The notes under the pieces: generated by a model
Seen by the model: only the letters and a program-made list of their open reading frames with translations
Databases searched by the model: none
Told to the model about the DNA's origin: nothing
Origin: an uncultured Bacteroidota bacterium
GTDB lineage: Bacteria; Bacteroidota; Bacteroidia; Chitinophagales; Chitinophagaceae
Direction of reading: 5' to 3'
Assembly (NCBI GenBank): GCA_903881265.1
Contig: CAIRSV010000041.1
Coordinates: 1-21,603 of the forward strand
Length of the DNA: 21,603 bases
In this document: positions 1 through 6,603 of the stretch, piece by piece
Layout of the letters: each line of letters starts with the position of its first letter
Position numbering within the stretch: the stretch's first letter is position 1
Position numbers and translations under genes: made by a program

Positions 1-371
1 GCACCTCTGATTTTATCGCCGTGGCTGTAAGGCATTTGTATAACATCTGCACCGATAACAAGCTTTGTATCATTCACTTTAAAATACGCGAATGAGCCTA
101 CCTTGATACCGTTTTTTATAATGAAATCCCATTGATATTTTGCCTGATAGGGAGCGATGCCTAGGTCGTTGAAGCGTTTCGTAATATGATCTGCTGCGAG
201 TTGTTCGCCACGACTTCCTACATAACGGCCCTGCAATTCATCAGAAGCAAGATACTCGATATCATTCTTGAGTTTAGAAGCCATCAGCTGATCTGCCTTT
301 TCTGCTCCTTTCTGACAAAAGACCACAATCGGCAAGAACAACAAGCACAGCAACAAACTTTTTTGAATCAT
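1..371 (-). CDS. Secreted M28-family metallopeptidase, N-terminal part (cut by window edge)
   Basis: The frame starts at ATG 371 and stays open to base 1, giving 123 codons; the rest of the gene lies outside the window. Residues 1-20 form a signal peptide (MIQKSLLLCLLFLPIVVFCQ). After it comes the pattern usual at the start of Bacteroidota M28 aminopeptidases: an LKNDIEYLASDELQGR segment near residues 34-49, then GSRGEQLAADHI and a Lys/Phe-rich helix. In known family members this region precedes a PA-like insert and the two-zinc catalytic domain, neither of which is visible here. The product is probably exported and cleaves peptides in the periplasm or outside the cell. It is divergent from gcvT and has its own TAnnTTTG box at 403-410. 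Family assignment rests only on the N-terminal motif, so the exact specificity is unknown. Confidence 0.75.
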   Translation of the reverse strand, partial: MIQKSLLLCLLFLPIVVFCQKGAEKADQLMASKLKNDIEYLASDELQGRYVGSRGEQLAADHITKRFNDLGIAPYQAKYQWDFIIKNGIKVGSFAYFKVNDTKLVIGADVIQMPYSHGDKIRG

Positions 372-402
372 GGAATGGGGAAGAAATTTCTAGTATGGGT
401 CA

Positions 403-410
403 CAAATATA
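403..410 (-). promoter_or_regulatory. Putative -7 promoter element for the M28 peptidase
   Basis: On the minus strand this reads TATATTTG, an exact match to the Bacteroidota sigma-ABfr -7 consensus TAnnTTTG. It ends 31 bases before the ATG at 371. No convincing -33 TTG/TTTG was found at the usual spacing. Confidence 0.5.
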
Positions 411-463
411 AAAGTGCGAAATGACTAAATGAGTAAAAAGATAGAATAAATAGAAGATAGTCC

Positions 464-471
464 TATTTTTG
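464..471 (+). promoter_or_regulatory. Putative -7 promoter element for gcvT
   Basis: TATTTTTG matches TAnnTTTG exactly and ends 15 bases before the gcvT ATG, predicting a very short 5' leader. The region between this box and the opposing box at 403-410 is a divergent promoter region of about 115 bases between the two start codons. No clear -33 element is seen. Confidence 0.5.
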
Positions 472-486
472 TCAAAATTTTAATAA

Positions 487-1578
487 ATGAAACATACCCC
501 ATTTAATGATATCCACGTTGCGCTAGGTGCTAAGATGGCTGAATTTGCAGGATACAATATGCCAATTTCCTATACAGGCATCAATGACGAGCATGCAGCC
601 GTGCGAAATAGTGTGGGCATTTTTGACGTAAGTCATATGGGTGAATTTATAGTAAAAGGTGAAGGCGCTCTTGATTTGATTCAACGAGTGACAAGCAACG
701 ATGCATCCAAACTAACAAATGGGAAAGCTCAGTATTCTTGTCTGCCTAACGAAACAGGCGGCATCGTAGATGATTTATTAGTCTATTGTGTCGAACAGAA
801 TAAGGTATATATGTTGGTGGTGAATGCATCCAATATTGAAAAAGATTGGAACTGGATGATGAAACATAATACAGCGCATGTAGAGATGCATAATATTTCA
901 GACAAGACAGCCTTGTTGGCCATTCAGGGACCGAATGCGGTAAAGGCAATGCAGAAACTGACCGATATGGATCTTATCAACTTGCAATATTATACGTTTT
1001 GTAAAGGCACATTTGCTGGGTTAGAAAATGTATTGATCAGTGCAACAGGCTATACTGGCGCCGGTGGTGTTGAAATTTATTTCGAAGGCAATGATGAACA
1101 AGCAGCAATGGTTTGGAATAAGATTATGGAAGCAGGTGCTGAATTTAATATCAAACCCTGTGGTTTAGGATGCCGTGATACATTGCGCTTGGAAATGGGA
1201 TTCTGTTTGTATGGAAATGATATCGATGACACTACAAACCCAATTGAAGCCGGATTAGGCTGGATTACGAAATTCACGAAAGACTTCACAAACCGCGCTG
1301 CAATTGAAAAAACAAAAACAGACGGACCTGTGCATAAATTGGTAGGCTTTGAAATGATAGACAAGGGTATTCCTCGTCATGATTATAGTATTAAAACAGC
1401 AGATGGAGTTCAAATAGGTAAGGTCACAAGCGGTACGCAAAGTCCGAGTTTGGGTAAAGCAATCGGTATGGGTTATGTGGCTAAAAGTAATGCATCATTG
1501 GACGCCGAGATTTATATTGAAGTGCGCGAAAAATTGTTGAAAGCAATTGTTGTGAAGATTCCATTTTATACTAACTAA
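487..1578 (+). CDS. gcvT: Aminomethyltransferase (glycine cleavage system T protein)
   Basis: T protein transfers the methylene group from the aminomethyl-lipoyl arm of H protein to tetrahydrofolate, releasing ammonia, in cytoplasmic glycine cleavage. The 363-residue length is normal for the family. Visible family motifs are GIFDVSHMGEF (44-54), QYSCLPNETGGIVDDLLVY (82-100, containing the conserved acidic pair D95-D96 of the folate site), LLAIQGPNA (143-151), SATGYTGAGGVEIYF (185-199) and the CRDTLRLEMG-containing stretch (229-238), followed by the C-terminal barrel with GKVTSGTQSPSLGKAIGMGY (311-330). ATG 487 is the first start after the promoter box and fits the usual N-terminus. The genes for P, H and L proteins are not in the window, so gcvT is unlinked here, as is common in Bacteroidota. 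Confidence 0.97.
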   Translation: MKHTPFNDIHVALGAKMAEFAGYNMPISYTGINDEHAAVRNSVGIFDVSHMGEFIVKGEGALDLIQRVTSNDASKLTNGKAQYSCLPNETGGIVDDLLVYCVEQNKVYMLVVNASNIEKDWNWMMKHNTAHVEMHNISDKTALLAIQGPNAVKAMQKLTDMDLINLQYYTFCKGTFAGLENVLISATGYTGAGGVEIYFEGNDEQAAMVWNKIMEAGAEFNIKPCGLGCRDTLRLEMGFCLYGNDIDDTTNPIEAGLGWITKFTKDFTNRAAIEKTKTDGPVHKLVGFEMIDKGIPRHDYSIKTADGVQIGKVTSGTQSPSLGKAIGMGYVAKSNASLDAEIYIEVREKLLKAIVVKIPFYTN

Positions 1579-1582
1579 ACAT

Positions 1583-1598
1583 TGGTTGCTTGGTTGCA
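1583..1598 (+). promoter_or_regulatory. Possible sigma-54 (-24/-12) promoter upstream of the sixA-like gene
   Basis: The 16 bases contain TGG, eight bases, then TTGCA. This places the GG and GC dinucleotides at the -24/-12 spacing of the consensus TGGCACG-N4-TTGCW, although the CACG part is not matched. It lies 55 bases before the ATG at 1653. Chance matches of this quality are expected about once in a window this size, so support is weak. Confidence 0.2.
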
Positions 1599-1606
1599 GA
1601 CTGCAA
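1594..1606. repeat. Short perfect palindrome TTGCAG-A-CTGCAA
   Basis: A 6-1-6 inverted repeat lies in the 74-base gap between gcvT and the sixA-like gene. It overlaps the -12 half of the possible sigma-54 site. It could be a protein-binding site, but it is too short to be a convincing terminator and has no T-run after it. Confidence 0.3.
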
Positions 1607-1652
1607 GTGAATCTATGCTTTGCAATACGTGACTACCGCAACATTTTCGGCT

Positions 1653-2150
1653 ATGAAAACGCTTATCCTTACGCGACATGCTAAATCTGAGTGGGGCGAT
1701 CTGCTTCAGAAAGATTATGATCGTACATTAAATGAACGGGGTTTGCGGGATGCACCTTTGATGGGCCTTCGATTATCAAAACGAAACCTGCACATCGATG
1801 CGCTTATTTCGAGTACAGCTAAACGAGCCGAACAAACCACATTGCTCATCGCAGCATCGCTTGGGTTTAACGCTGAGCGCATTCATTGGTTCGATACATT
1901 ATATCATGCGTCTCCGTCGGTGATACAGGATGTGTTAATGGAAACCGATGATAGGTATGATACAGTGCTTGTGGTTTGTCATAATAATGGTCTCACCGAT
2001 TTCGCGAATGCATTAGCCGGTGACGTTACTGATAATATACCTACTTGTGGTATGATGGCTTTTACGATTGATACAGTGTGTTGGTCTGATATTGCAATGG
2101 CGAAAAAGACCTTGTTGTTTTATGATTATCCGAAGAATACAGGATCCTAA
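1653..2150 (+). CDS. SixA-like histidine phosphatase
   Basis: This is a small single-domain member of the histidine phosphatase (phosphoglycerate mutase-like) superfamily, 165 residues. The catalytic RHAKS motif is at residues 8-12 with nucleophile H9, and the second conserved histidine is H110 in VLVVCHNNG. The STAKRAEQT segment (54-62) supplies another phosphate-pocket arginine. This layout matches E. coli SixA, which dephosphorylates a histidine phospho-carrier; the substrate here is unknown. The frame extends to ATG 1620, but the start at 1653 places the RHAKS strand at the usual distance from the N-terminus and is preferred. No signal peptide is seen, so it is cytoplasmic. Its stop overlaps the stop of the convergent glycosyltransferase gene. 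Confidence 0.88.
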   Translation: MKTLILTRHAKSEWGDLLQKDYDRTLNERGLRDAPLMGLRLSKRNLHIDALISSTAKRAEQTTLLIAASLGFNAERIHWFDTLYHASPSVIQDVLMETDDRYDTVLVVCHNNGLTDFANALAGDVTDNIPTCGMMAFTIDTVCWSDIAMAKKTLLFYDYPKNTGS

Positions 2151-2899
2151 GTGAGTGATTCCAGCAATTGATATTTTTTGCGCACATACCACATCTCATT
2201 CACGGCGTATTGGTAACCGGCGCTACCATCTAAAAAGCCTGCTCTGAACATATAATTTTTAATAAATCCAAATAGCGGACTAATCCATCTTTTTAGTAGC
2301 GTAGATTTTTTTCCTGATGCGTGCATTTGTTGAGCGCTTAACGTGGCATATTTTTCAAGTCGTTGACGATGATCGATTTTTGATACATACGAATGATGCC
2401 ACATAAAACCTTTCATTTTTATCATCTGAATGGCTTGGTCAAATTCAAGTTCTTCATGCACGTTATTTGAATTCCATTTTCCTGCTTGACGGTTAAACAA
2501 TCGAAGACGGAATTCATTGGACACTGAACCGTAATGCAATACATTGCCACAATACACCATTTTTCGTTGAATAGAAAAGGCAATATGTGCGGATATGGAT
2601 TTATTGAAAATGTCTTTAATGCCAACTCGTACTTCGTCGTTTAATTCTTCATCGGCATCCAAGCTAAGGATCCAGTCGTTAATGGCTAATTGATTTCCTG
2701 CATTCTTGGTGGCCGAATAACCTTGCCATGCCATTTGAATAACCCTCGCACCTTGAGACCTCGCATATTCAACTGTCTTATCCTGACTTCCACTATCGAT
2801 AACGAGGATATCATCCGAAAGGCCTTGCAGCGAACGAAGGCAACGAAGAATAGTTTGTTCTTCGTTTTTTGTGAGAATGACTATGGATAACGGCAACAT
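2147..2899 (-). CDS. Family 2 glycosyltransferase, WaaE/KdtX-like
   Basis: The 250-residue protein has a GT-A fold glycosyltransferase domain. It begins with LSIVILTKNEEQTILRCL (4-21) and the nucleotide-sugar-binding IDSGSQDKTVEYA segment (35-47). The metal-binding DAD is at 81-83 in WILSLDADEEL. A C-terminal part rich in aromatic and basic residues includes FNRQAGKWN and MWHHSYVSKIDHRQRLEKYA. This arrangement resembles LPS inner-core glucosyltransferases of the WaaE/KdtX group, though donor and acceptor cannot be read from the sequence. No transmembrane anchor is evident, so it is likely a peripheral inner-membrane enzyme. It lies 57 bases downstream of the DUF983 gene and is probably co-transcribed with it. 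Its TAG overlaps the TAA of the converging sixA-like gene. Confidence 0.9.
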   Translation of the reverse strand: MLPLSIVILTKNEEQTILRCLRSLQGLSDDILVIDSGSQDKTVEYARSQGARVIQMAWQGYSATKNAGNQLAINDWILSLDADEELNDEVRVGIKDIFNKSISAHIAFSIQRKMVYCGNVLHYGSVSNEFRLRLFNRQAGKWNSNNVHEELEFDQAIQMIKMKGFMWHHSYVSKIDHRQRLEKYATLSAQQMHASGKKSTLLKRWISPLFGFIKNYMFRAGFLDGSAGYQYAVNEMWYVRKKYQLLESLT

Positions 2900-2956
2900 C
2901 AGGTAAAGGTAAATTGGTTTTAGTAATTATTATTGCCTTAACGAAACGGGTGAATG

Positions 2957-3364
2957 CTATTCGATGCTTGATTTTTTTGATTGTCCGTATTTGACGAAGA
3001 CATACAGATAAAGAACCCTCGAATAACGCATAATCCAAGGCTGCAGTATTGCTAGCGTTGCGATCATCACACCGATGAAAAAATAAATAGAATTATTTTT
3101 ATACGAGAAACCAACGGTAAGTGCATACAAGATTGCGATGATAAAGATAGTGCCGACGCTGATTGCGTAACTGACATAGCCTGTTCCATACCAAAAGCCA
3201 ACTTCTATTTCATATTTTTGATTGCAGACCGGACATCGTTCAGGCATTTTTAGCAAATCATTCAACGGGAAAATACCTTTGTTGGTAAACATATTTCCTT
3301 TGTGGCAGCTTGGACATTTCATGATCAACTTACTGACTAACCTATTCGGTATTTTCTCTTTCAT
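2957..3364 (-). CDS. DUF983 zinc-ribbon membrane protein
   Basis: The 135-residue protein starts with two CxxC pairs, C17-P-S-C20 and C44-P-V-C47, that form a zinc-ribbon-like module around residues 15-50. A conserved EVGFWYGTGYVSYAISV stretch leads into the first membrane segment (about 62-85), and a second follows at about 92-112. This is the DUF983 architecture, common in Bacteroidota and alphaproteobacteria; its biochemical function is not established. The start ATG lies 10 bases after the stop of the ABC exporter gene, so both are likely in one transcript with the downstream glycosyltransferase. The C-terminus is short and basic (YGQSKKSS). Confidence 0.88.
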   Translation of the reverse strand: MKEKIPNRLVSKLIMKCPSCHKGNMFTNKGIFPLNDLLKMPERCPVCNQKYEIEVGFWYGTGYVSYAISVGTIFIIAILYALTVGFSYKNNSIYFFIGVMIATLAILQPWIMRYSRVLYLYVFVKYGQSKKSSIE

Positions 3365-3374
3365 ATGTGTATGA

Positions 3375-5144
3375 TTAATCGATTAATTCTAATTGTCGTT
3401 CGCCAATTTGTTGTCGCCACATCGCATAATACAATCCTTTTTCATCAACCAATTTCTGATGAGTGCCTGTTTCTACTATAGATCCTTTTTCAAGTACATA
3501 TATTCGATCGGCATGCATAATGGTGGAGAGTCGGTGTGCGATGAGAATATTGATCTGTTCGCGTTCAGCCGAAATTTGCTTCACCGTATTTGTAATAGCC
3601 TCTTCGGTAATAGAATCTAGCGCAGACGTGGCTTCATCAAAGACCAATAATTTAGGATGACGAAGTAAGGCGCGTGCAATGGAAAGACGCTGTTTTTCAC
3701 CGCCTGATATTTTCATGCCGCCTTCACCAATCATTGTATCGAGCCCATTTTCAGCTCTTGATAATAATGTGTAGGCTGATGCTTTTTTCAATGCTTCGCT
3801 CATTTCGTCGTCTGTTGCACGCGGATTGACAAACAGAAGATTTTCTCTGATACTACCTGCAAACAATTGTGTATCCTGTGTGACAAATCCTATCTGATGA
3901 CGAAATTGTTCGATGTCTAAATCTTGATAGGAGACATTATTATACACAATATTTCCTTCAAGCGGATGATAAAGTCCTACCAATAATTTCACCAAGGTTG
4001 TTTTACCAGAACCCGATGGTCCCACGAAGGCAATTGTTTCACCTTTCTTTACATTGAATGAAATAGCACTTAACGCATTCTGACGCGCGGTTAAGTGTTT
4101 ATAACTGACTTTATCGAAACAAAGTACTTCAATTTCGTTGATCACAATCGGATTAGCAGGCTTGGGTTCAATGGGCTCGTTCATTAGTTTCTCAAAATTA
4201 ATGAGTGACGATTCGGCTTCACGATAGGCCATCATCACATTACCTAACTCTTGCAAGGGTGCAAAAATAAAGAACGAGAAAAACTGAAACGTAAAGACCT
4301 GACCTAGCGTGATATGTTCATGAAAGAGAATATAGAACAAGGTGAATACGATACATTGTCGGAGAAAATTGACGGCTGTGCCTTGAATGAAACTAAGCGC
4401 TCTGACACTTTTTACTTTCGTTAGTTCTAATTGTAATATTTTGAAGGTAGAAAGATTCAAGCGTTTGATCTCCTGCGCTGTAAGGCCAAGGCTTCTAATC
4501 AATTCGATATTACGCAAACTTTCAGTGGTGGCACCGGCTAATGCGGTTGTTTGTCGGAGTATGCTTCGCTGAATGAGTTTTATTTTTTTACTCAATACAC
4601 CCATCAACAACGAGAGTAAGATAGCTCCAATGGTGTAGACAAGAATGATGGGTGGAAAAATAATAGATGCTGCAACCACAACAAAGATGATACTGACAGC
4701 CGATGAGAAGACAATGTTTACGAAGGATGTCATAAATTTCTCACTATCAGTGCGTACTTTTTCAAGCACGGCAAGCGTTTCGCCACTGCGTTGATCTTCG
4801 AAACGCTGATAAGGCAACTGCAGTGCTTGTTTCAATCCATCGGTATACACATCGGCGCCGAACTTCTGAATGACAGTGTTGACAGTATAATCTTGAAAGG
4901 CTTTGGCTATTCGTGACAACATGGCTACACCAATCAACCCAAGGATATACTTAGATACGAGAAACATAAACGCGTGTTCTTCCATGTTTCGTGGTTTGAC
5001 ATCAATCACCACTTTGACCTTGTCGATGAGCCAACCATATACGATAGGGTCGCATAAGGAGAAACCGATATTGAAAGTGGCTAATAAGAAAGAGAGGAAG
5101 ACAAGTCCCTTGTAACGGGATAAATAAGTGATTAAAATTTTCAT
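3375..5144 (-). CDS. ABC-type multidrug/lipid exporter, fused membrane and ATPase domains
   Basis: This is a 589-residue half-transporter of the MsbA/MdlB type that would act as a homodimer in the inner membrane. Membrane segments fill residues 1-310, with an intracellular helix region around RQTTALAGATTESLRNIELI. The ATPase domain carries Walker A GPSGSGKTT (375-383), the Q-loop in GFVTQDTQLF, signature ISGGEKQRLSIARAL (479-493), Walker B LLVFDEATSALD (499-510) and H-loop IAHRLST (H537). The substrate is unknown; MsbA-like lipid or drug export is the usual guess. A TTG at 5156 could extend the frame by four codons. ATG 5144 is preferred because that TTG lies inside the putative -7 promoter box. 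It is the first gene of a likely operon with DUF983 and the glycosyltransferase. Confidence 0.93.
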   Translation of the reverse strand: MKILITYLSRYKGLVFLSFLLATFNIGFSLCDPIVYGWLIDKVKVVIDVKPRNMEEHAFMFLVSKYILGLIGVAMLSRIAKAFQDYTVNTVIQKFGADVYTDGLKQALQLPYQRFEDQRSGETLAVLEKVRTDSEKFMTSFVNIVFSSAVSIIFVVVAASIIFPPIILVYTIGAILLSLLMGVLSKKIKLIQRSILRQTTALAGATTESLRNIELIRSLGLTAQEIKRLNLSTFKILQLELTKVKSVRALSFIQGTAVNFLRQCIVFTLFYILFHEHITLGQVFTFQFFSFFIFAPLQELGNVMMAYREAESSLINFEKLMNEPIEPKPANPIVINEIEVLCFDKVSYKHLTARQNALSAISFNVKKGETIAFVGPSGSGKTTLVKLLVGLYHPLEGNIVYNNVSYQDLDIEQFRHQIGFVTQDTQLFAGSIRENLLFVNPRATDDEMSEALKKASAYTLLSRAENGLDTMIGEGGMKISGGEKQRLSIARALLRHPKLLVFDEATSALDSITEEAITNTVKQISAEREQINILIAHRLSTIMHADRIYVLEKGSIVETGTHQKLVDEKGLYYAMWRQQIGERQLELID

Positions 5145-5153
5145 ACGAAGCCA

Positions 5154-5161
5154 CAAATGTA
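5154..5161 (-). promoter_or_regulatory. Putative -7 promoter element for the ABC exporter
   Basis: The minus strand reads TACATTTG, an exact TAnnTTTG match, nine bases before ATG 5144. The predicted transcript would start within a few bases of the start codon. The same octamer drives the divergent SCO1 gene. No clear -33 element is visible. Confidence 0.5.
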
Positions 5162-5238
5162 ACGCTAATCAAGCAAGAATTTGAATGGCGATAAATGAAT
5201 TTGATAGTAAATAATAATAGGCTTTCATCTTTCGGTAT

Positions 5239-5246
5239 TACATTTG
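5239..5246 (+). promoter_or_regulatory. Putative -7 promoter element for the SCO1-like gene
   Basis: TACATTTG matches TAnnTTTG exactly and ends only four bases before ATG 5251. With a transcription start a few bases downstream of the box, the mRNA would be leaderless or nearly so. Confidence 0.5.
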
Positions 5247-5250
5247 CCCG

Positions 5251-5967
5251 ATGAAGCAACAGACAAGATTAAAAAGCATCCTTATTGGCGGTTTGTTTAG
5301 TCTTTTTGTGCCGGTTGGCGCCTATATGTATTTAAAGCTAAATGGTCATGACGGTCGTGTGAATCTCCCTGAATTTTACGGCATTGAAAAAATCGACAGT
5401 CATCAGGTTGAAGGCAAAATCGTTTACGATACGCTCTATCATGCAGTGAGTGAATTAGATGCGATTGATCAATTAGGTGATTCTATTCATGTGAATGAGT
5501 CGTTCAAAGGCAAGATACTCGTGGTAAATTTTTTCTTCACATCTTGCACCACAATCTGTCCAGAACTGATGAAGAATATGAAAATGCTGAACAAAGCCTT
5601 CATCAAGAACGACACGTCGATTCGTTTTCTATCGATTTCCGTCGACCCTTCTACAGATTCGGTGCCTAGGTTAAGACAATATGCCGATAAGCTGAATGCA
5701 AATCACGATAAATGGTTTTTCCTTTCAGGGAATAAAGAACGCGTTTATGCGTATGCTCGAAAGGAATTGCAACTTCAATTGCCTGCAGGCGATGGTAGTG
5801 CGGATGATTTTATTCATCCTGATAAATTTGTGTTGATAGACAAATACCGCAATGTGCGGGGTTTTTACAACGGACTTGATTCAGACAATGTACGACTTTG
5901 CGCCGAAGATATCACCTACCTCATGCTTGAAAAAAATAAATTTCACGAAAAATCATCAAGACATTAA
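5251..5967 (+). CDS. SCO1/SenC-family copper chaperone for cytochrome oxidase
   Basis: The 238-residue protein has an N-terminal membrane anchor (about residues 9-28) and a thioredoxin-like domain. The copper-binding CxxxCP motif lies in TSCTTICPELM, with C99 and C103. The third ligand is H189 in DDFIHPDKFVLID, so all three SCO copper ligands are present. Family members deliver copper to, or reduce, the CuA site of cytochrome c oxidase subunit II on the outer face of the inner membrane. The downstream DUF420 gene begins at the base after this gene's stop codon, which supports a shared role in oxidase assembly. No oxidase subunit genes are in the window. The start is set by the promoter box just upstream and by the signal anchor. 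Confidence 0.93.
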   Translation: MKQQTRLKSILIGGLFSLFVPVGAYMYLKLNGHDGRVNLPEFYGIEKIDSHQVEGKIVYDTLYHAVSELDAIDQLGDSIHVNESFKGKILVVNFFFTSCTTICPELMKNMKMLNKAFIKNDTSIRFLSISVDPSTDSVPRLRQYADKLNANHDKWFFLSGNKERVYAYARKELQLQLPAGDGSADDFIHPDKFVLIDKYRNVRGFYNGLDSDNVRLCAEDITYLMLEKNKFHEKSSRH

Positions 5968-6561
5968 ATGAATACTATGCTGACACAGACCTGGCAAAAA
6001 AATGACAAGAAAGCTCATATCCTCATATGGATTTTTTCGGCCATCGTATTTCTCGCCGTTACTATATTAGACAAGATTACGCTTGATGTGAATCTTGGAT
6101 TTAACCCTCATATTTTTGCGATGCTAAGTGCTGGTGTAAACAGTATAGTGAGTGTGTTGCTGATTGTTGGTTTGGTATTTGTCAAACAAAAAAAGTATCA
6201 GCTTCATAAGAATACTATGATGTTCACGATGGCGCTTTCTGTCTTGTTTCTTGTTTTCTATATCGCTCATCATCTGTTTACGGGTGAAACAAAATATGGC
6301 GATATCAATCACGATGGATTATTGAGCGACGATGAAATATCGTTGGCAGGCACGATGCGTTATGTCTATTATGTTATTATTTCTACGCATGTTACCTTGG
6401 CAGGTATTGTCATGCCGTTTGTTTTGTATAGTGCTTATCGAGGCCTCACAGGTGAATTTAGTCTGCATAAAAAATTGGTGCGCTATACCTTCCCTATTTG
6501 GTTGTATGTTGCTGTGACAGGTGTCATCGTGTATCTGATGATATCGCCCTATTATATGTAA
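5968..6561 (+). CDS. DUF420/CtaM-like membrane protein with an EF-hand-like loop
   Basis: The 197-residue polytopic membrane protein has segments near residues 17-34, 49-72, 83-103, 131-156 and 171-192. The C-terminal FPIWLYVAVTGVIVYLMI segment (175-192) is typical of DUF420. Conserved histidines occur at the membrane edges: H80, H101, H102, H141 and H167. DUF420 proteins such as CtaM are implicated in maturation of haem-copper oxidases, which fits the SCO1 gene directly before it (stop and start codons abut as TAAATG, suggesting translational coupling). Between the third and fourth segments, residues 112-123 read DINHDGLLSDDE. This matches a canonical calcium-binding EF-hand loop at positions 1, 3, 5, 6, 9 and 12. 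Whether it binds calcium is unknown. Confidence 0.9.
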   Translation: MNTMLTQTWQKNDKKAHILIWIFSAIVFLAVTILDKITLDVNLGFNPHIFAMLSAGVNSIVSVLLIVGLVFVKQKKYQLHKNTMMFTMALSVLFLVFYIAHHLFTGETKYGDINHDGLLSDDEISLAGTMRYVYYVIISTHVTLAGIVMPFVLYSAYRGLTGEFSLHKKLVRYTFPIWLYVAVTGVIVYLMISPYYM

Positions 6562-6603
6562 GAAAAATAGAGGGAATAGCGTTTCATTTACAGTGTAATG
6601 TGA

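Noticed and set aside
5145..5156. Four-codon N-terminal extension of the ABC exporter from TTG 5156
   Set aside because: The TTG lies inside the TACATTTG promoter box, while ATG 5144 gives a normal N-terminus.
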